Shown: positions 43,617-53,271, counted from the first letter of the stretch. The stretch is DNA of 64,000 bases from Verrucomicrobiota bacterium (GCA_020630975.1 JAHDID010000013.1:62001-126000), one strand, 5' to 3'. Notes: a model not told the origin generated them from the sequence alone. A program made the numbers and translations.

Positions 43617-45896
43617 ATGCAGACCCCTTACAGAACCCAACCGCTCAAAAGCGGGGTATTGCTGGCTGCTGTGGCCATGATGCTGACGATTTTTCCAGCC
43701 ATTGGTCAGATCACCAACGGCGTCTTCGATCCATCGAAAGTGATGGTAGCCAAGGAGCGTGCCGCAGCTTTGGAGGATTTTGAGAAAAATATCAACCTAG
43801 CTAAAGAGCATAACCGCACACTAGGCACCCCAGATCACCCGAAGCCCAAGCTACCGACACCCGAGCCTGCTCCAGCCGCAGCTCCCACACCGAGTCCAGC
43901 TCCTAGCATGGGTGTATCCCACCAGACTCTAGAGGCATCGGTCCCGACATTCGACCTACCAAACACGCCACCCCGTGGCCGTTCTCGGCAGACCAGCCCT
44001 CCACCAGCCCCGCCCAGCCCCTCGGCAGAGGCTCCTACCGTATCAGCAGAGGCGATCACCAGTCCGCCGACTATTAGCACAGACACCTCACTCCCCGGCG
44101 CGACACCTAGACCACAGAAAAGACCCAGCTTTTTCGATCGCTGGCGCAAATCGGAGCCCTCTGGCCCCGCCTTGGAGTTGCCTCCTGTCGATATGCCCCC
44201 CCCTTCTACATCAGATATTTCGGTAAACAACGCGACGGTGGCAGAAGACTCCTCCCTGCCTCCATCGGCCAGCGCCAATCCTCTGCCTTACGACGATAGC
44301 CACGCACCCGCTACAGGAGCACCAGCACCTGAGACAGTCGGCATCGGCAATACTCCCCCCAAGCGTAGCGGCGGCCTCTTCAGCCTCATAGGGAGGGGAT
44401 CTCCTCGTCAGGTGGAGAGTACCGAGCCTATTGTGATAGCTGCACCCAGCACCTACGCACCACCTGCAGAGGACTATGGATTCTCCGCAGAAGATCTGGA
44501 TACCTCACCATCCAGCTCTGCAGATCCGATCGACCTCACCAATGACGCCCCCATCGATATGGAAGTGACTGCAGACTCGCTGGCTCTAGGCAGCTCAGAT
44601 ACTGAGTCCAGCGAGCTCCCCCCCATCGGCGAAGAGATAACACCCACCAATCGCTCGACCGGATTTTTCAGCCGTTTTTTTAAAAAAGACCCCGCTGCCG
44701 CGCCCACAGCGCCTGCCCAGTCTTCCGAGGGAGAGCTCCCAGATTTTTTCCCTCCTACCGACGATAGCAACGAACCGTCCACCACCATGCCTGCAGACGC
44801 ATTGCCCCCAGCAGACACTCCCGAAGGCGAGACTATCACAGCCCTACAAGACCGCGTAAAAGAGCTCGAAAACATAATCGCCAGCGGTGGCACCAGCACA
44901 GATAGCTCCGGCCTCATACTACCCAGCCAGGGCCAGACAACACCTTCCACCCCCAAGTCCAAGCGCGGACTCTTCGGTCGCAAGAAATCCCTCGATATGC
45001 CGCGCGAGCCCATCCCTATCGATATCCCACGCCACACTGTGGGCGGCAGATATGCCACTCTTTTTGACGATAGCTGGGGCCATGACGATCCCACCCCCTC
45101 CGGCGATCCGGCCGACATGACCCAGCCAGGTGCTATCCCTTTCCAGGCCAATAACACACCGCGCAGCAGCCGCCCACCAGCAGCACCCGCCAGCAGTGTC
45201 GACCCTGCAGACTACCAGATCGTCCGGCGCGATGGAGTCATGTTCAGCCCATACAGAAGCGGCAGTACTCAAATTGCCGATCCTGACTATGCCGTAGAGC
45301 TATTTGCTGGTTCCGTCGTCCGCGATCTCGGTGCCACTGGGAGCAAACGCAAAGTACAAATCGACTCCGGCGAAGTCGGTGTCATCAGTAAAAGCGGCCT
45401 CAGACCGCTCAACCCATCCGAGCAAAAGACTATGGCCGCTGGCCTGCAGGCAGGTAACCGCTGGTACTCCATCCTCGATACCACAGCTGAGACACCAGCA
45501 CCCACTGCACCTAGTCGCCCAGCACCAGCCAATAAAAAATATGTCAGCCAGCCTGGCGAGAACAAACCGTCAGCTAAGCCGCGCACTCAGCCACGACAGG
45601 ATATGGCGGACACTTCGCGCTACTTCATCGTAAAGACCGATGGCGCTCAGGTCGTGCCATTCGACGACAGCGGGAAACCCGATTTGGACTTCGCCTTCGA
45701 GAGCTACGCCGGCGCTATCGTGCAATCCATCGGCCAAACCGGTGGCAACCACGTCGTACGCACAGACTCTGGCGAACAGGGAGCTATGCATAAAGACGAT
45801 CTTCGCCCTCTAAACGAAAGCGAGAAAAGCAGGCTTTCTGCTGGTCTCTCAAAAGGCCAGCCGTGGTATTCGATCCTCGATATGGCAGCTGAGTAA
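43617..45896 (+). CDS. Secreted Pro-rich protein with four basic-aromatic motifs and two C-terminal repeats
   Basis: ATG at 43617 gives a signal peptide (SGVLLAAVAMMLTIFPAIGQ) and a 759-residue protein; the listed GTG at 43590 adds nine residues before it. Residues ~60-520 are low-complexity, rich in Pro, Ser, Thr, Ala and Asp. In it lie four similar short motifs: KRPSFFDRWRK, KRSGGLFSLIGRG, RSTGFFSRFFKK and SKRGLFGRKK, each after a TP or PP. Two tandem ~93-residue repeats follow at ~531-625 and ~667-759, both ending in RPLN.SE...AGL..G..WYSILD. No known domain recognised; the repeats may be SH3-like beta modules. Likely exported, perhaps a scaffold protein. Confidence 0.75.
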   Translation: MQTPYRTQPLKSGVLLAAVAMMLTIFPAIGQITNGVFDPSKVMVAKERAAALEDFEKNINLAKEHNRTLGTPDHPKPKLPTPEPAPAAAPTPSPAPSMGVSHQTLEASVPTFDLPNTPPRGRSRQTSPPPAPPSPSAEAPTVSAEAITSPPTISTDTSLPGATPRPQKRPSFFDRWRKSEPSGPALELPPVDMPPPSTSDISVNNATVAEDSSLPPSASANPLPYDDSHAPATGAPAPETVGIGNTPPKRSGGLFSLIGRGSPRQVESTEPIVIAAPSTYAPPAEDYGFSAEDLDTSPSSSADPIDLTNDAPIDMEVTADSLALGSSDTESSELPPIGEEITPTNRSTGFFSRFFKKDPAAAPTAPAQSSEGELPDFFPPTDDSNEPSTTMPADALPPADTPEGETITALQDRVKELENIIASGGTSTDSSGLILPSQGQTTPSTPKSKRGLFGRKKSLDMPREPIPIDIPRHTVGGRYATLFDDSWGHDDPTPSGDPADMTQPGAIPFQANNTPRSSRPPAAPASSVDPADYQIVRRDGVMFSPYRSGSTQIADPDYAVELFAGSVVRDLGATGSKRKVQIDSGEVGVISKSGLRPLNPSEQKTMAAGLQAGNRWYSILDTTAETPAPTAPSRPAPANKKYVSQPGENKPSAKPRTQPRQDMADTSRYFIVKTDGAQVVPFDDSGKPDLDFAFESYAGAIVQSIGQTGGNHVVRTDSGEQGAMHKDDLRPLNESEKSRLSAGLSKGQPWYSILDMAAE

Positions 45897-45921
45897 ACCG
45901 CCAGCAGTAGCCTGATTGAGA

Positions 45922-46368
45922 ATGGCGCTGATGAGAATTTCCAAATCAACGCCCTCTTTCGACCCTGTGGAGCCACACTGGGATGTACAGAGAAATTTTG
46001 CGAATGGGAAATTCTACGAATATGCCAGCCGCTCTTTAAATCGATGGGATATACGCCTCACCCATGTGATCTTGTCGAACCTGCCTAGATCTTGCACCAC
46101 GATCGTCGGTAGAGCACTAAAACCGAAACAAATGTTCTCCGATTTTCTCTCGATACGAATCGGTGCTACCCCTACCAAACTCATTCCTTTGAGCACCGAG
46201 GAAACGCGCTTCATCACCATCCATGAAGACGCCTCCATCACTACCTCAAAACTGAAAGTAGATTTCAAAACCTACCACAGTACCATACCCAACTTTCCAA
46301 ACGATTTGTCCGATTCTGAAATTCTCGAATTCTCAGAAGGTAAAATCGTCGCCAGAAAAAGGGCATAA
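45922..46368 (+). CDS. Hypothetical protein, ~148 residues
   Basis: It starts 25 bp after the preceding gene on the same strand, at ATG 45922 or 45931; the listed start is a TTG. The sequence (VEPHWDVQRNFANGKFYEYASRSLNRW and on) has no signal peptide or membrane helix and resembles no family I know. It ends 18 bp before the convergent galE stop. The reading frame has a natural amino acid mix, so it is probably real. Confidence 0.5.
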   Translation: MALMRISKSTPSFDPVEPHWDVQRNFANGKFYEYASRSLNRWDIRLTHVILSNLPRSCTTIVGRALKPKQMFSDFLSIRIGATPTKLIPLSTEETRFITIHEDASITTSKLKVDFKTYHSTIPNFPNDLSDSEILEFSEGKIVARKRA

Positions 46369-46386
46369 TCACAGAGCTACAAAACC

Positions 46387-47367
46387 CTAGTCTCCATACC
46401 CCTCAGGATGGCGCTTATGCCACTCCCAGGCAGTCGATACGACATCCAGCACATCTGGAAACTTCGGATCCCAGCCTAGCTCGCTCTTTATCTTCTGGCT
46501 ATCGGCTATCAGGATCGCAGGATCGCCCGCACGCCGGGCCACAGTAGTCGCGGGCACTGGGTGACCGGTGACTTCACGCACCGTATCGATCACTTGCTTC
46601 ACACTGAAGCCGCTACCATTGCCGAGATTGTAGTGCAGCACATCATTATCCGCGAGAGCCTCCAGAGCCAATACGTGAGCACTAGCCAGATCCGTCACGT
46701 GGATATAGTCGCGGATACAGGTGCCGTCAGGGGTATCATAGTCATCACCAAAGATCTTGATCTCGTCGCGCTGACCCAAGGCCACCTGAATGATCAGCGG
46801 TATCAGGTGGCTCTCTGGCTGATGATCTTCACCTTTTTCATCAGTGCCTCCAGCTGCGTTGAAATACCGCAATGCAGCAAATTTCAGACCATGCGTTTTG
46901 TTATACCAGTGCAGCATCCGCTCGATGAAAAACTTCGACTCACCGTAGGGATTGCCTGGGGCCAATCTCTCACTCTCAGAGATAGGTACTTTCTCAGGAT
47001 CTCCGAAGAGAGCCGCTGTCGAGGATAAGATAAAGCGCTGCACACCACACTTCACCGCAGCGTCGATGAGATTCAGCGCGTTTGATACATTCTCGCCCAG
47101 ATATTTCTCGGGAGCCGTCATCGACTCTCCCACCAGCGAGTAGGAGGCAAAGTGCATGATCGCCTCTGGCCGATGCTCCTCCATAGTCGCCAGCACCACA
47201 TCCGCATCTTTCAGATCTGCATGCACAAATGTCGCCGCCGGATTGATCGCCGAGCGATGCCCCATATACAGATTATCGAATACGACCACATCGTACCCCG
47301 ATGCGATCAGAGTATCTACCGCTACACTACCGATGTAGCCTGCCCCACCAGTGACTAGTACTTTCAT
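46387..47367 (-). CDS. galE: UDP-glucose 4-epimerase
   Basis: A 326-residue SDR-type enzyme that interconverts UDP-glucose and UDP-galactose. [11 protein letters not shown] (~7-17) binds NAD. The catalytic Ser-Thr region is [15 protein letters not shown], the Tyr-Lys pair is in [14 protein letters not shown], and RYFNAAGG and [15 protein letters not shown] are GalE-specific. It supplies galactose residues for cell-surface glycans or takes part in galactose use. It follows the lipoprotein gene by 52 bp on the same strand. Confidence 0.95.
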   Translation of the reverse strand: MKVLVTGGAGYIGSVAVDTLIASGYDVVVFDNLYMGHRSAINPAATFVHADLKDADVVLATMEEHRPEAIMHFASYSLVGESMTAPEKYLGENVSNALNLIDAAVKCGVQRFILSSTAALFGDPEKVPISESERLAPGNPYGESKFFIERMLHWYNKTHGLKFAALRYFNAAGGTDEKGEDHQPESHLIPLIIQVALGQRDEIKIFGDDYDTPDGTCIRDYIHVTDLASAHVLALEALADNDVLHYNLGNGSGFSVKQVIDTVREVTGHPVPATTVARRAGDPAILIADSQKIKSELGWDPKFPDVLDVVSTAWEWHKRHPEGYGD

Positions 47368-47419
47368 TTCAGAAATCTTAAGCGACGAACTCTATCGCAG
47401 ACTCTCGATAATGAAATCG

Positions 47420-48181
47420 CTATTGTTCGCTTTCTTGGCGCGGCAGTATCATCTCGGGCTGGTAGATATCGCTATTGCCAGCATGAAATTCTGCCTTCAA
47501 AAAACACCGTAGCTGCGAAAGATCGACCAAATGCCAATCAAAGAACTCCAGCTCCACCTGCCCCGCATGATACTCGATACCTAGCAGCAGATGCCAGCCA
47601 TCGTGCAGGATCTTACGCTCAGCTTCGGGCTTGGCTGCGAAATAAAAAGTCCTCAGGCTGGAGTCCAGCGCATCTGCCGCCACTAGCTTGGGCTCGATGT
47701 AGATCACTCGCCCCGTCTCACCATGCCTCACTCGCAGATCGGGATAGCCAGCTCGCAGCAGCTTGCCATCCACGCGCCGACCGTAGTCACAGCTGAGTAT
47801 TGGCGATTGGTTTAGCAACTCTTTCAACCGCACCTCTAGCTCAGGCGCCAGGCTATTTATCCTATGGCTCCGCGGGTACTTGGCCGATCGCAGCTCCTGC
47901 ACTGCGGTCGCCACTGCCGCATCGATTTCGCCGAGTATCTCTGCATCGATAGGGTCATGTGGATCGACTGGGATGATCCGCTTGTTGCACGCAGCAGCGA
48001 CCACATCGGCAAACGCAATCGAAGCAGGCGTACCATCCCCGACCAACTTGGATAACATTGCATCCATACTGGCTTCTCTCTCCACCACGATCACAGGCCG
48101 ATCGGAACGACGTTCACACCCCGATAGACTCAGCCCCAGCAGGAGCCCTATGACCAGCCAGTGCCACATCCGATTCTTCAC
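47420..48181 (-). CDS. Lipoprotein with a possible PD-(D/E)xK nuclease-like core
   Basis: A 253-residue protein. The N-terminal signal WLVIGLLLGLSLSGCERRS is a lipoprotein signal with Cys at residue 22. The start is GTG at 48181, overlapping the upstream phosphorylase stop as GTGA; ATG at 48169 is an alternative. Residues ~147-165 read P-D, then a short gap, then YIEPKL, which has the spacing of a PD-(D/E)xK nuclease core, and the flanking sequence GRVIYIEPKLV followed by a helix fits a strand-helix. A nuclease in a lipoprotein is unexpected, so the match may be chance. No family recognised. Confidence 0.6.
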   Translation of the reverse strand: MKNRMWHWLVIGLLLGLSLSGCERRSDRPVIVVEREASMDAMLSKLVGDGTPASIAFADVVAAACNKRIIPVDPHDPIDAEILGEIDAAVATAVQELRSAKYPRSHRINSLAPELEVRLKELLNQSPILSCDYGRRVDGKLLRAGYPDLRVRHGETGRVIYIEPKLVAADALDSSLRTFYFAAKPEAERKILHDGWHLLLGIEYHAGQVELEFFDWHLVDLSQLRCFLKAEFHAGNSDIYQPEMILPRQESEQ

Positions 48182-49410
48182 TCTACCTCTATAGCCTCTC
48201 GCAGCTGCTGCTCGGCCACCATCGCAGCGTCGTCATCAGCAGCATGGATACGGGCGAGGACACCGCCTGCAGCCACATCTGCTCCTACCTTGATCAATCG
48301 GTCAAACCCCACCGAGAAATCGATCTCATCATCGGCACACGCGCGGCCTGCACCCAGTGCTAGACTCGCCCGGCCGACGCGATCCGCATCGACAGCCGTT
48401 ACCACTCCGGAGCGATCGCTCATCACTTCTCGCGTCACAGCTGCGGGGTGCACCTCATCATAGCGATCTAGGCACTCAGCATCCCCACCCTGCGCAGCCA
48501 CCATGGCACGGCATTTCTGCAGAGCCGTGCCATCATCGAGCCAGTCGGCCAGTTGCCCCGCATCCACCTCGCTCACTTCCGCCGCCAGCTCGATCACGAT
48601 CTGGCGTAGATCAGCGGGGCCAGCGCCCCTCAGCACATCGAGCGCCTCGGCGACTTCCAGCGCATTGCCCACCGCCTGGCCGAGCGGCTGATCCATAGGA
48701 TTCAGCACCGTGCGCGTATCCACGCCCATCGCCTCGCCTACCGCCTGCATCGCACCAGCCAGAGACTCGGCTGACTCGCGAGTTTTCATAAACGCACCAC
48801 TGCCATGCTTCACATCCAGCACCAGTCGATTTAGAGATTCTGCGAGCTTCTTCGACATGATCGATGCCACGATCAGCGGCTGACTGGGCACAGTAGCCGT
48901 CACATCGCGCAGCGCATACAGTCGCTTATCTGCAGGGCAGACTTCAGGCGTCTGCCCCATCATCACGACTCCCACCTCCTCCAGCTGCTGCATCGCCTGC
49001 TCTCGACTCCGCGACACATCAAATCCTGGTATCGATTCCAGCTTATCCAAAGTCCCACCAGTGATTCCCAGCCCACGCCCCGAGATCATCGGCACCCACA
49101 GCTCATCACAGGCCAAAAGCGGTGCCAGCACCAGCGATACCTTATCGCCTATCCCTCCGGTCGAGTGCTTGTCTACCACCAGAGGAGCGGTATCCGGATA
49201 CTCAAACACCTCCCCCGACTCCAGCATCGCATGCGTCAGAGACGCCGTCTCCTCCGCCGTCATCCCCTGAAAATAGATCGCCATCGCCAGAGCAGACATC
49301 TGGTAGTCGGGAATATCACCACAGGTATAGCCTGCTATAAAATCGCGAATCTCTCCATCTGCCAAAGACTGACCTTCACGCTTTTTTTCTATCACTGTCG
49401 GGACATGCAT
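48178..49410 (-). CDS. deoA: Thymidine/pyrimidine-nucleoside phosphorylase
   Basis: The ATG at 49410 is preceded by a strong GGAGG ribosome site; the listed start at 49455 is upstream of it. The enzyme has 410 residues. DKHSTGGIGDKVSLVLAPLLA is the phosphate/nucleoside signature, and MISGRGLGITGGTLDKLESIPG and LDVKHGSGAFMKT are the other conserved parts. It cleaves thymidine or uridine with phosphate to base and deoxyribose- or ribose-1-phosphate. The active-site Lys and Ser residues are present. The family members (DeoA, Pdp) cannot be told apart with certainty here. First gene of a small operon with the lipoprotein and perhaps galE. Confidence 0.92.
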   Translation of the reverse strand: MHVPTVIEKKREGQSLADGEIRDFIAGYTCGDIPDYQMSALAMAIYFQGMTAEETASLTHAMLESGEVFEYPDTAPLVVDKHSTGGIGDKVSLVLAPLLACDELWVPMISGRGLGITGGTLDKLESIPGFDVSRSREQAMQQLEEVGVVMMGQTPEVCPADKRLYALRDVTATVPSQPLIVASIMSKKLAESLNRLVLDVKHGSGAFMKTRESAESLAGAMQAVGEAMGVDTRTVLNPMDQPLGQAVGNALEVAEALDVLRGAGPADLRQIVIELAAEVSEVDAGQLADWLDDGTALQKCRAMVAAQGGDAECLDRYDEVHPAAVTREVMSDRSGVVTAVDADRVGRASLALGAGRACADDEIDFSVGFDRLIKVGADVAAGGVLARIHAADDDAAMVAEQQLREAIEVE

Positions 49411-49498
49411 AGTGGGAACCTCCGAAATGATACATGAGACAGATTCCATTAGCAATGCCGTCCCTCCCCTCTAAAGTGAAGAGCCCACACAAACACCT

Positions 49499-50578
49499 AT
49501 GTCTGCCATATCTATCCGCGAGCTGAAACAAAGCTCTGGCCCCACTCCTCAGGCAGCCGTGCTGCACGTACAACTTGAGAAAAACAAGGAGCGCTCCACA
49601 AAGAATGGCGATCCCTACTACGAGCTGCACTTTGCCGATGCTGAGAATAGCCTCGTGCTACGCGTCTGGCAGTCGACGCCTATGTTTTCTCAAGCCAGCT
49701 CGATGCAGGATGAAGCCTTCTACGAGCTGTCTGGCGATTTTTCACTAGGCAATGATGGCCGCTCCATCGACTCGCGACAGTGGCAGGCTCGCCCTCTCGA
49801 ATCTCCAGAGATAGAGGCACTACTACAGGGCCCCGCCGAGCTACGCGAGCGCCAGGCCATGCACTACGCCTACATCGAGGAGACCGTGGCACAAATATCG
49901 GACCCACGCCTACTCCACCTAGCTCAGACTCTGCTACAAAAATGGGGCACTCGTCTACAGCGCACCGGCGCCGCGCGGAGCAATCACCACGCACGCCGCG
50001 GCGGTCTAGTCGAACACGTCGGCCAGATGATGCGGACTGCCGTGCAGATTTGCGAGGCCTACCCTATGCTCAATCGCGATCTACTGGTGACAGGGGTTCT
50101 ATTCCACGACATCGGCAAACTATGGGAAAATGTCTACGCCGAGCGTGGCTTTGCCATGCCGTATACCGAAGCCAGCGAGCTGATCGGCCACATACCAATG
50201 GGGATGGAAATCATCAACAAACTCTGGCGCGAGGCCATGGACTCCCCAGAAAGAGCCAGTCAATGGAATGAATTATCGCCGCCCAGCGAACGGGTCCGCC
50301 TACACTTGCTCCACCTCATCGTCGCACACCATGGCGAGCTGGCCTTTGGCTCACCTGTCGTGCCCAAGACTCCAGAAGCCCAAGCACTCCACTACATCGA
50401 CAATCTAGACGCCAAGATGGAGATGTTCGAGCAAGGCTACAAGGTCGCCGAAGAACTCGGAAAAAATGTCTACCAGCGAATCTTCCCTCTACCAGGTAAG
50501 CTAATCACCCCTCTCGAGTGCTGGGGAGAGCAGCCCACCCAAAAATCAGCCGAGCTAAGCGAAGAAGACCCGTTTTAG
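49499..50578 (+). CDS. YhaM-like 3'-5' exonuclease (OB-fold plus HD domain)
   Basis: A 359-residue protein. The N-terminal ~95 residues form an OB-like nucleic-acid-binding fold (LHVQLEKNKERSTKNGDPYYELHFAD). The rest is an HD phosphohydrolase domain with metal ligands in HHARRGGLVEHV, VLFHDIGKLWENV and IVAHHGELAFGSPVVPKTPEA, and YIDNLDAKM at the end. This layout is that of YhaM/CbfA-type exoribonucleases. ATG at 49499. It is divergent from deoA and convergent with ubiA, and the paired repeat D lies just past its stop. Confidence 0.88.
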   Translation: MSAISIRELKQSSGPTPQAAVLHVQLEKNKERSTKNGDPYYELHFADAENSLVLRVWQSTPMFSQASSMQDEAFYELSGDFSLGNDGRSIDSRQWQARPLESPEIEALLQGPAELRERQAMHYAYIEETVAQISDPRLLHLAQTLLQKWGTRLQRTGAARSNHHARRGGLVEHVGQMMRTAVQICEAYPMLNRDLLVTGVLFHDIGKLWENVYAERGFAMPYTEASELIGHIPMGMEIINKLWREAMDSPERASQWNELSPPSERVRLHLLHLIVAHHGELAFGSPVVPKTPEAQALHYIDNLDAKMEMFEQGYKVAEELGKNVYQRIFPLPGKLITPLECWGEQPTQKSAELSEEDPF

Positions 50579-50592
50579 CGCTCATCCGAGCC

Positions 50593-50630
50593 ATTGTACC
50601 CTATTGAGTCTTTTTTGTACCCTATTGAAT
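50593..50630 (+). repeat. Paired 17-bp repeat, copy D (between convergent genes)
   Basis: Units ATTGTACCCTATTGAGT (50593-50609) and TTTGTACCCTATTGAAT (50614-50630), period 21 bp. It fills most of the 63-bp space between the stop codons of two convergent genes and ends 11 bp from the ubiA stop. This location argues against a promoter role. Confidence 0.88.
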
Positions 50631-50641
50631 TTTCGACCGAC

Positions 50642-51520
50642 TTAGGTCGGCGGCACCACTCGCTGTAGCACTAGCGTCAAAACAAAAGCCAGCAGGCAAA
50701 AGACACACACACGACCATCGTATAGCAAAGCTACCGACGCATCATACAGTGCGATACCCGCTATCCCACCACCTATCCCCTGCGGCACCCTACCCACGTC
50801 GATCAGGCTACGACACCAGATGATCCACACCGCTACCACACAGATACAGGTGATAAGCACCGGTAACGTCACCACAAAGAAATCACAGATCAAAGCGATC
50901 ACCGGGTAAGCCACTGGCAGCATTAGCAGTATGCGGACGATGATCCCCTTGGCGGTATCCGTCTCGCCACGCTCACCTCTAGCGATCATCGTGAGCGAGC
51001 CGATGTATAGCACCACACCCAGCGCCAAAATGTGGATGAAATTCGACACATCCGGCAGAGCCATCTCAAAACGAGCCGTGCAATAGCCGAGATAATACAC
51101 GAGAGCTCGGCAAATACCCATCAGCAAAACCGAACCCGACCACCGCTTATGCAGCCAGTCATAGAGCAAAATCGCCGCCACCAAACCCACCAAAATAAAC
51201 CAAGGCGCCGTCGTGAGCAGTAGCACCACAGCACAGCCCGCCACCATCAGACCGATCCCCAAGCCCCAAGTCGCTCGCGCACTGATCGCCCCACTCGGGA
51301 TCGGGCGCTCTGGCGCATGCTCGCGATCCCACTCGACATCAAAAGCGTCGTTAAGCGCCATCCCCGCCCAGTAGAGCAGACTGATACCGACCACCAGCCA
51401 GATCAGCTCCAGATCCGGCATCATACCACGCCCGACTACCCAACCGACAACGACATTAGTCCATACGGTAGGGAGATTCGACACTCGACCGAGCACGAGA
51501 ATGGTGCGCAACAAATTCAA
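50642..51520 (-). CDS. UbiA-family prenyltransferase
   Basis: A 292-residue membrane enzyme with about nine helices. ALNDAFDVEWDREHAPERPIPSG is the Asp-rich Mg-pyrophosphate motif of the UbiA family; the second motif is less clear. The listed start at 51520 is TTG, directly after an in-frame stop; a second TTG lies a few codons later. Substrate cannot be decided; menaquinone or other lipid quinone synthesis, or a glycolipid prenylation, are possible. It follows the putative anti-sigma gene but is separated by a terminator. Confidence 0.85.
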   Translation of the reverse strand: MNLLRTILVLGRVSNLPTVWTNVVVGWVVGRGMMPDLELIWLVVGISLLYWAGMALNDAFDVEWDREHAPERPIPSGAISARATWGLGIGLMVAGCAVVLLLTTAPWFILVGLVAAILLYDWLHKRWSGSVLLMGICRALVYYLGYCTARFEMALPDVSNFIHILALGVVLYIGSLTMIARGERGETDTAKGIIVRILLMLPVAYPVIALICDFFVVTLPVLITCICVVAVWIIWCRSLIDVGRVPQGIGGGIAGIALYDASVALLYDGRVCVFCLLAFVLTLVLQRVVPPT

Positions 51521-51583
51521 CTAGAAGACAGGGTTCGATTTAAAGTCCCCTCACATAGAGATTCACAAAAGCGAAAAAAGCAC

Positions 51584-51615
51584 AAAAAAGGCCAGGTTTA
51601 TGGTGAAACCCGGCC
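51584..51615 (-). terminator. Rho-independent terminator, minus strand, after the putative anti-sigma gene
   Basis: On the minus strand GGCCGGGTTT pairs with AAACCTGGCC around a short loop and six T follow. It closes the sigma/anti-sigma unit 55 bp past its last stop codon. Confidence 0.85.
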
Positions 51616-51669
51616 AATTCCGACCGCTCATGAAAATCACGAGCGAAAAAAGAGATATCTTAGAAGATT

Positions 51670-53151
51670 CTAATGCAGCTTGCCGCTCAACTCACGCTGA
51701 CGCTCGATCACACTGCGCAGACTCTCCCTCACATCGCCACCGCGCTCCATTTCGCTGAGTAGAGCCTCTAGCTCAGCCGTGATATTGTCGAGTTCGCTAG
51801 CCACATCACCCGATTTAGCCGGATGATCAAAGGTGGAGAACGCACGATTCACATCGAAATCACTACCCTCTGGAAAGGTGACAATACCCTGGACGAGGAC
51901 ACTCTCGAGACCATTCTCATGGAGACGACGATCAGAAAGCATCACCGAGCGAGCCGAATTACCATCGATCAGACCCTCTCGCACAGAGTAAGTCACGCGA
52001 CCGCCCTGCACAGCTGGCAGATAGGAATCCACCCGATCCATGCCAGCACCCACAGGCGCCCCTATCGGACGAGACTCGACAGCCTCGAGCACAGACTCAT
52101 AGCTCCGCCCAGTCATCGCAGTATCTGTCATCGATACATTGACCAATCCTGCAGTCGTTGGCCCCAGATCACTTAGGTAAGCAGGAGTGGTTTTCGACCC
52201 AAACGGATCCTGCACAAGGTTGGCCAGTTCAAAACCGTGAATAGAATCCAGCGGCTCTTCTACCTCTAGCAGACTGGAACTGGTCGATACAAAATCATCT
52301 CCTCCAGCTTCGGCTGTGACCCAGCTGTAGTCCCTAGTCGAAAGCTCTCCGGTGGCTACCACAGCACCAGGCCCCTCACCACTCTTCATATTCAGCATAG
52401 CGCCTACTGCCGCCAAACCCGTCGCGACAGCCGCGATGCTAAAGATCGCAGGCTTACGATTTCTGAATTTCTTCACAGCAGGCACAGGTGTAGCTGCCAC
52501 TGGCTCTGCTACAGCCGTAGAAAAGTCGACATGCACGACATTGCCATCCTCCTCAGTGGATGCAGTCACTACCTCCTCTACCATATCGGTGGTGGCCATC
52601 GCTGTGCGCCACTCATCCTCTAGACCTTCCTTCAGATCATTGGAAAACTCCTGAGTCGCAGCCAGCTCTTTGCGAGCAAACTCAGAGCCGCGCAGAGTGG
52701 CCTCCAGCTTAGCCTCACCCACAGAGTCAGCCTCGCCTAGAGCGTAATCAGTGAAATCCATCGCATCCAGATCCACTGGCACATGGTCCTGCCACTCGCG
52801 CTCAAAACTGGAGCTAAGCAAAGCCCCAAAGTCACGGAGCCCCTCGATCTCGGCCTCCAGCTCCTCACCCCGATCTGCAGCGAATACCACACTCTCCTCG
52901 TCGCTCATATCACCCAACGCAAAGCGTGTCGCTTCGGCCTCTGGGGTAACTTCAAATTCTACATTCGACTTCCACTCGTCTTCGAGACTAGCAGAAATCA
53001 AGCCGGCCATCTTCTCGATAGCGGCCATCTCATCGCGCAGCTCCGGATCATTTGCGATCAGGTCATCGAAGCTGGCATCATCAGAGGAGCCCAGCTCGCC
53101 CAGCACATACTGAGTGAGCCCGAGTTCCTTTTGGTCTATGTCATGGTTCAT
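51670..53151 (-). CDS. Putative membrane anti-sigma factor with a triplicated N-terminal module
   Basis: A 493-residue protein directly downstream of the ECF sigma gene. Its first ~190 residues contain three similar ~60-residue units, each with a T-x-Y/F-A-L-G start (LTQYVLGELG, ATRFALGDMS, FTDYALGEAD) and each ending in L-x-x-x-(L/F)-E-(D/R)-EW. This pattern resembles the start of bacterial anti-sigma and FHA/vWA-linked proteins of Planctomycetes and Verrucomicrobia. One transmembrane helix lies at ~235-255 (IFSIAAVATGLAAVGAML). A C-terminal ~240-residue extracytoplasmic part with no known domain follows, ending in a coiled-coil-like stretch. The call rests on position and the repeated module. 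Confidence 0.65.
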   Translation of the reverse strand: MNHDIDQKELGLTQYVLGELGSSDDASFDDLIANDPELRDEMAAIEKMAGLISASLEDEWKSNVEFEVTPEAEATRFALGDMSDEESVVFAADRGEELEAEIEGLRDFGALLSSSFEREWQDHVPVDLDAMDFTDYALGEADSVGEAKLEATLRGSEFARKELAATQEFSNDLKEGLEDEWRTAMATTDMVEEVVTASTEEDGNVVHVDFSTAVAEPVAATPVPAVKKFRNRKPAIFSIAAVATGLAAVGAMLNMKSGEGPGAVVATGELSTRDYSWVTAEAGGDDFVSTSSSLLEVEEPLDSIHGFELANLVQDPFGSKTTPAYLSDLGPTTAGLVNVSMTDTAMTGRSYESVLEAVESRPIGAPVGAGMDRVDSYLPAVQGGRVTYSVREGLIDGNSARSVMLSDRRLHENGLESVLVQGIVTFPEGSDFDVNRAFSTFDHPAKSGDVASELDNITAELEALLSEMERGGDVRESLRSVIERQRELSGKLH

Positions 53152-53271
53152 TTTTTACTAGGTAGCAGCAAGGGAAAGGTTTAAGTGGTGTTGGTGAATT
53201 AGCGCCGAGGTGTGGTGAGCTCCTCAGCACCGGTAAAGTGGTGGTTTGTGTGGCGTCAGCGGCAGAGGTCA

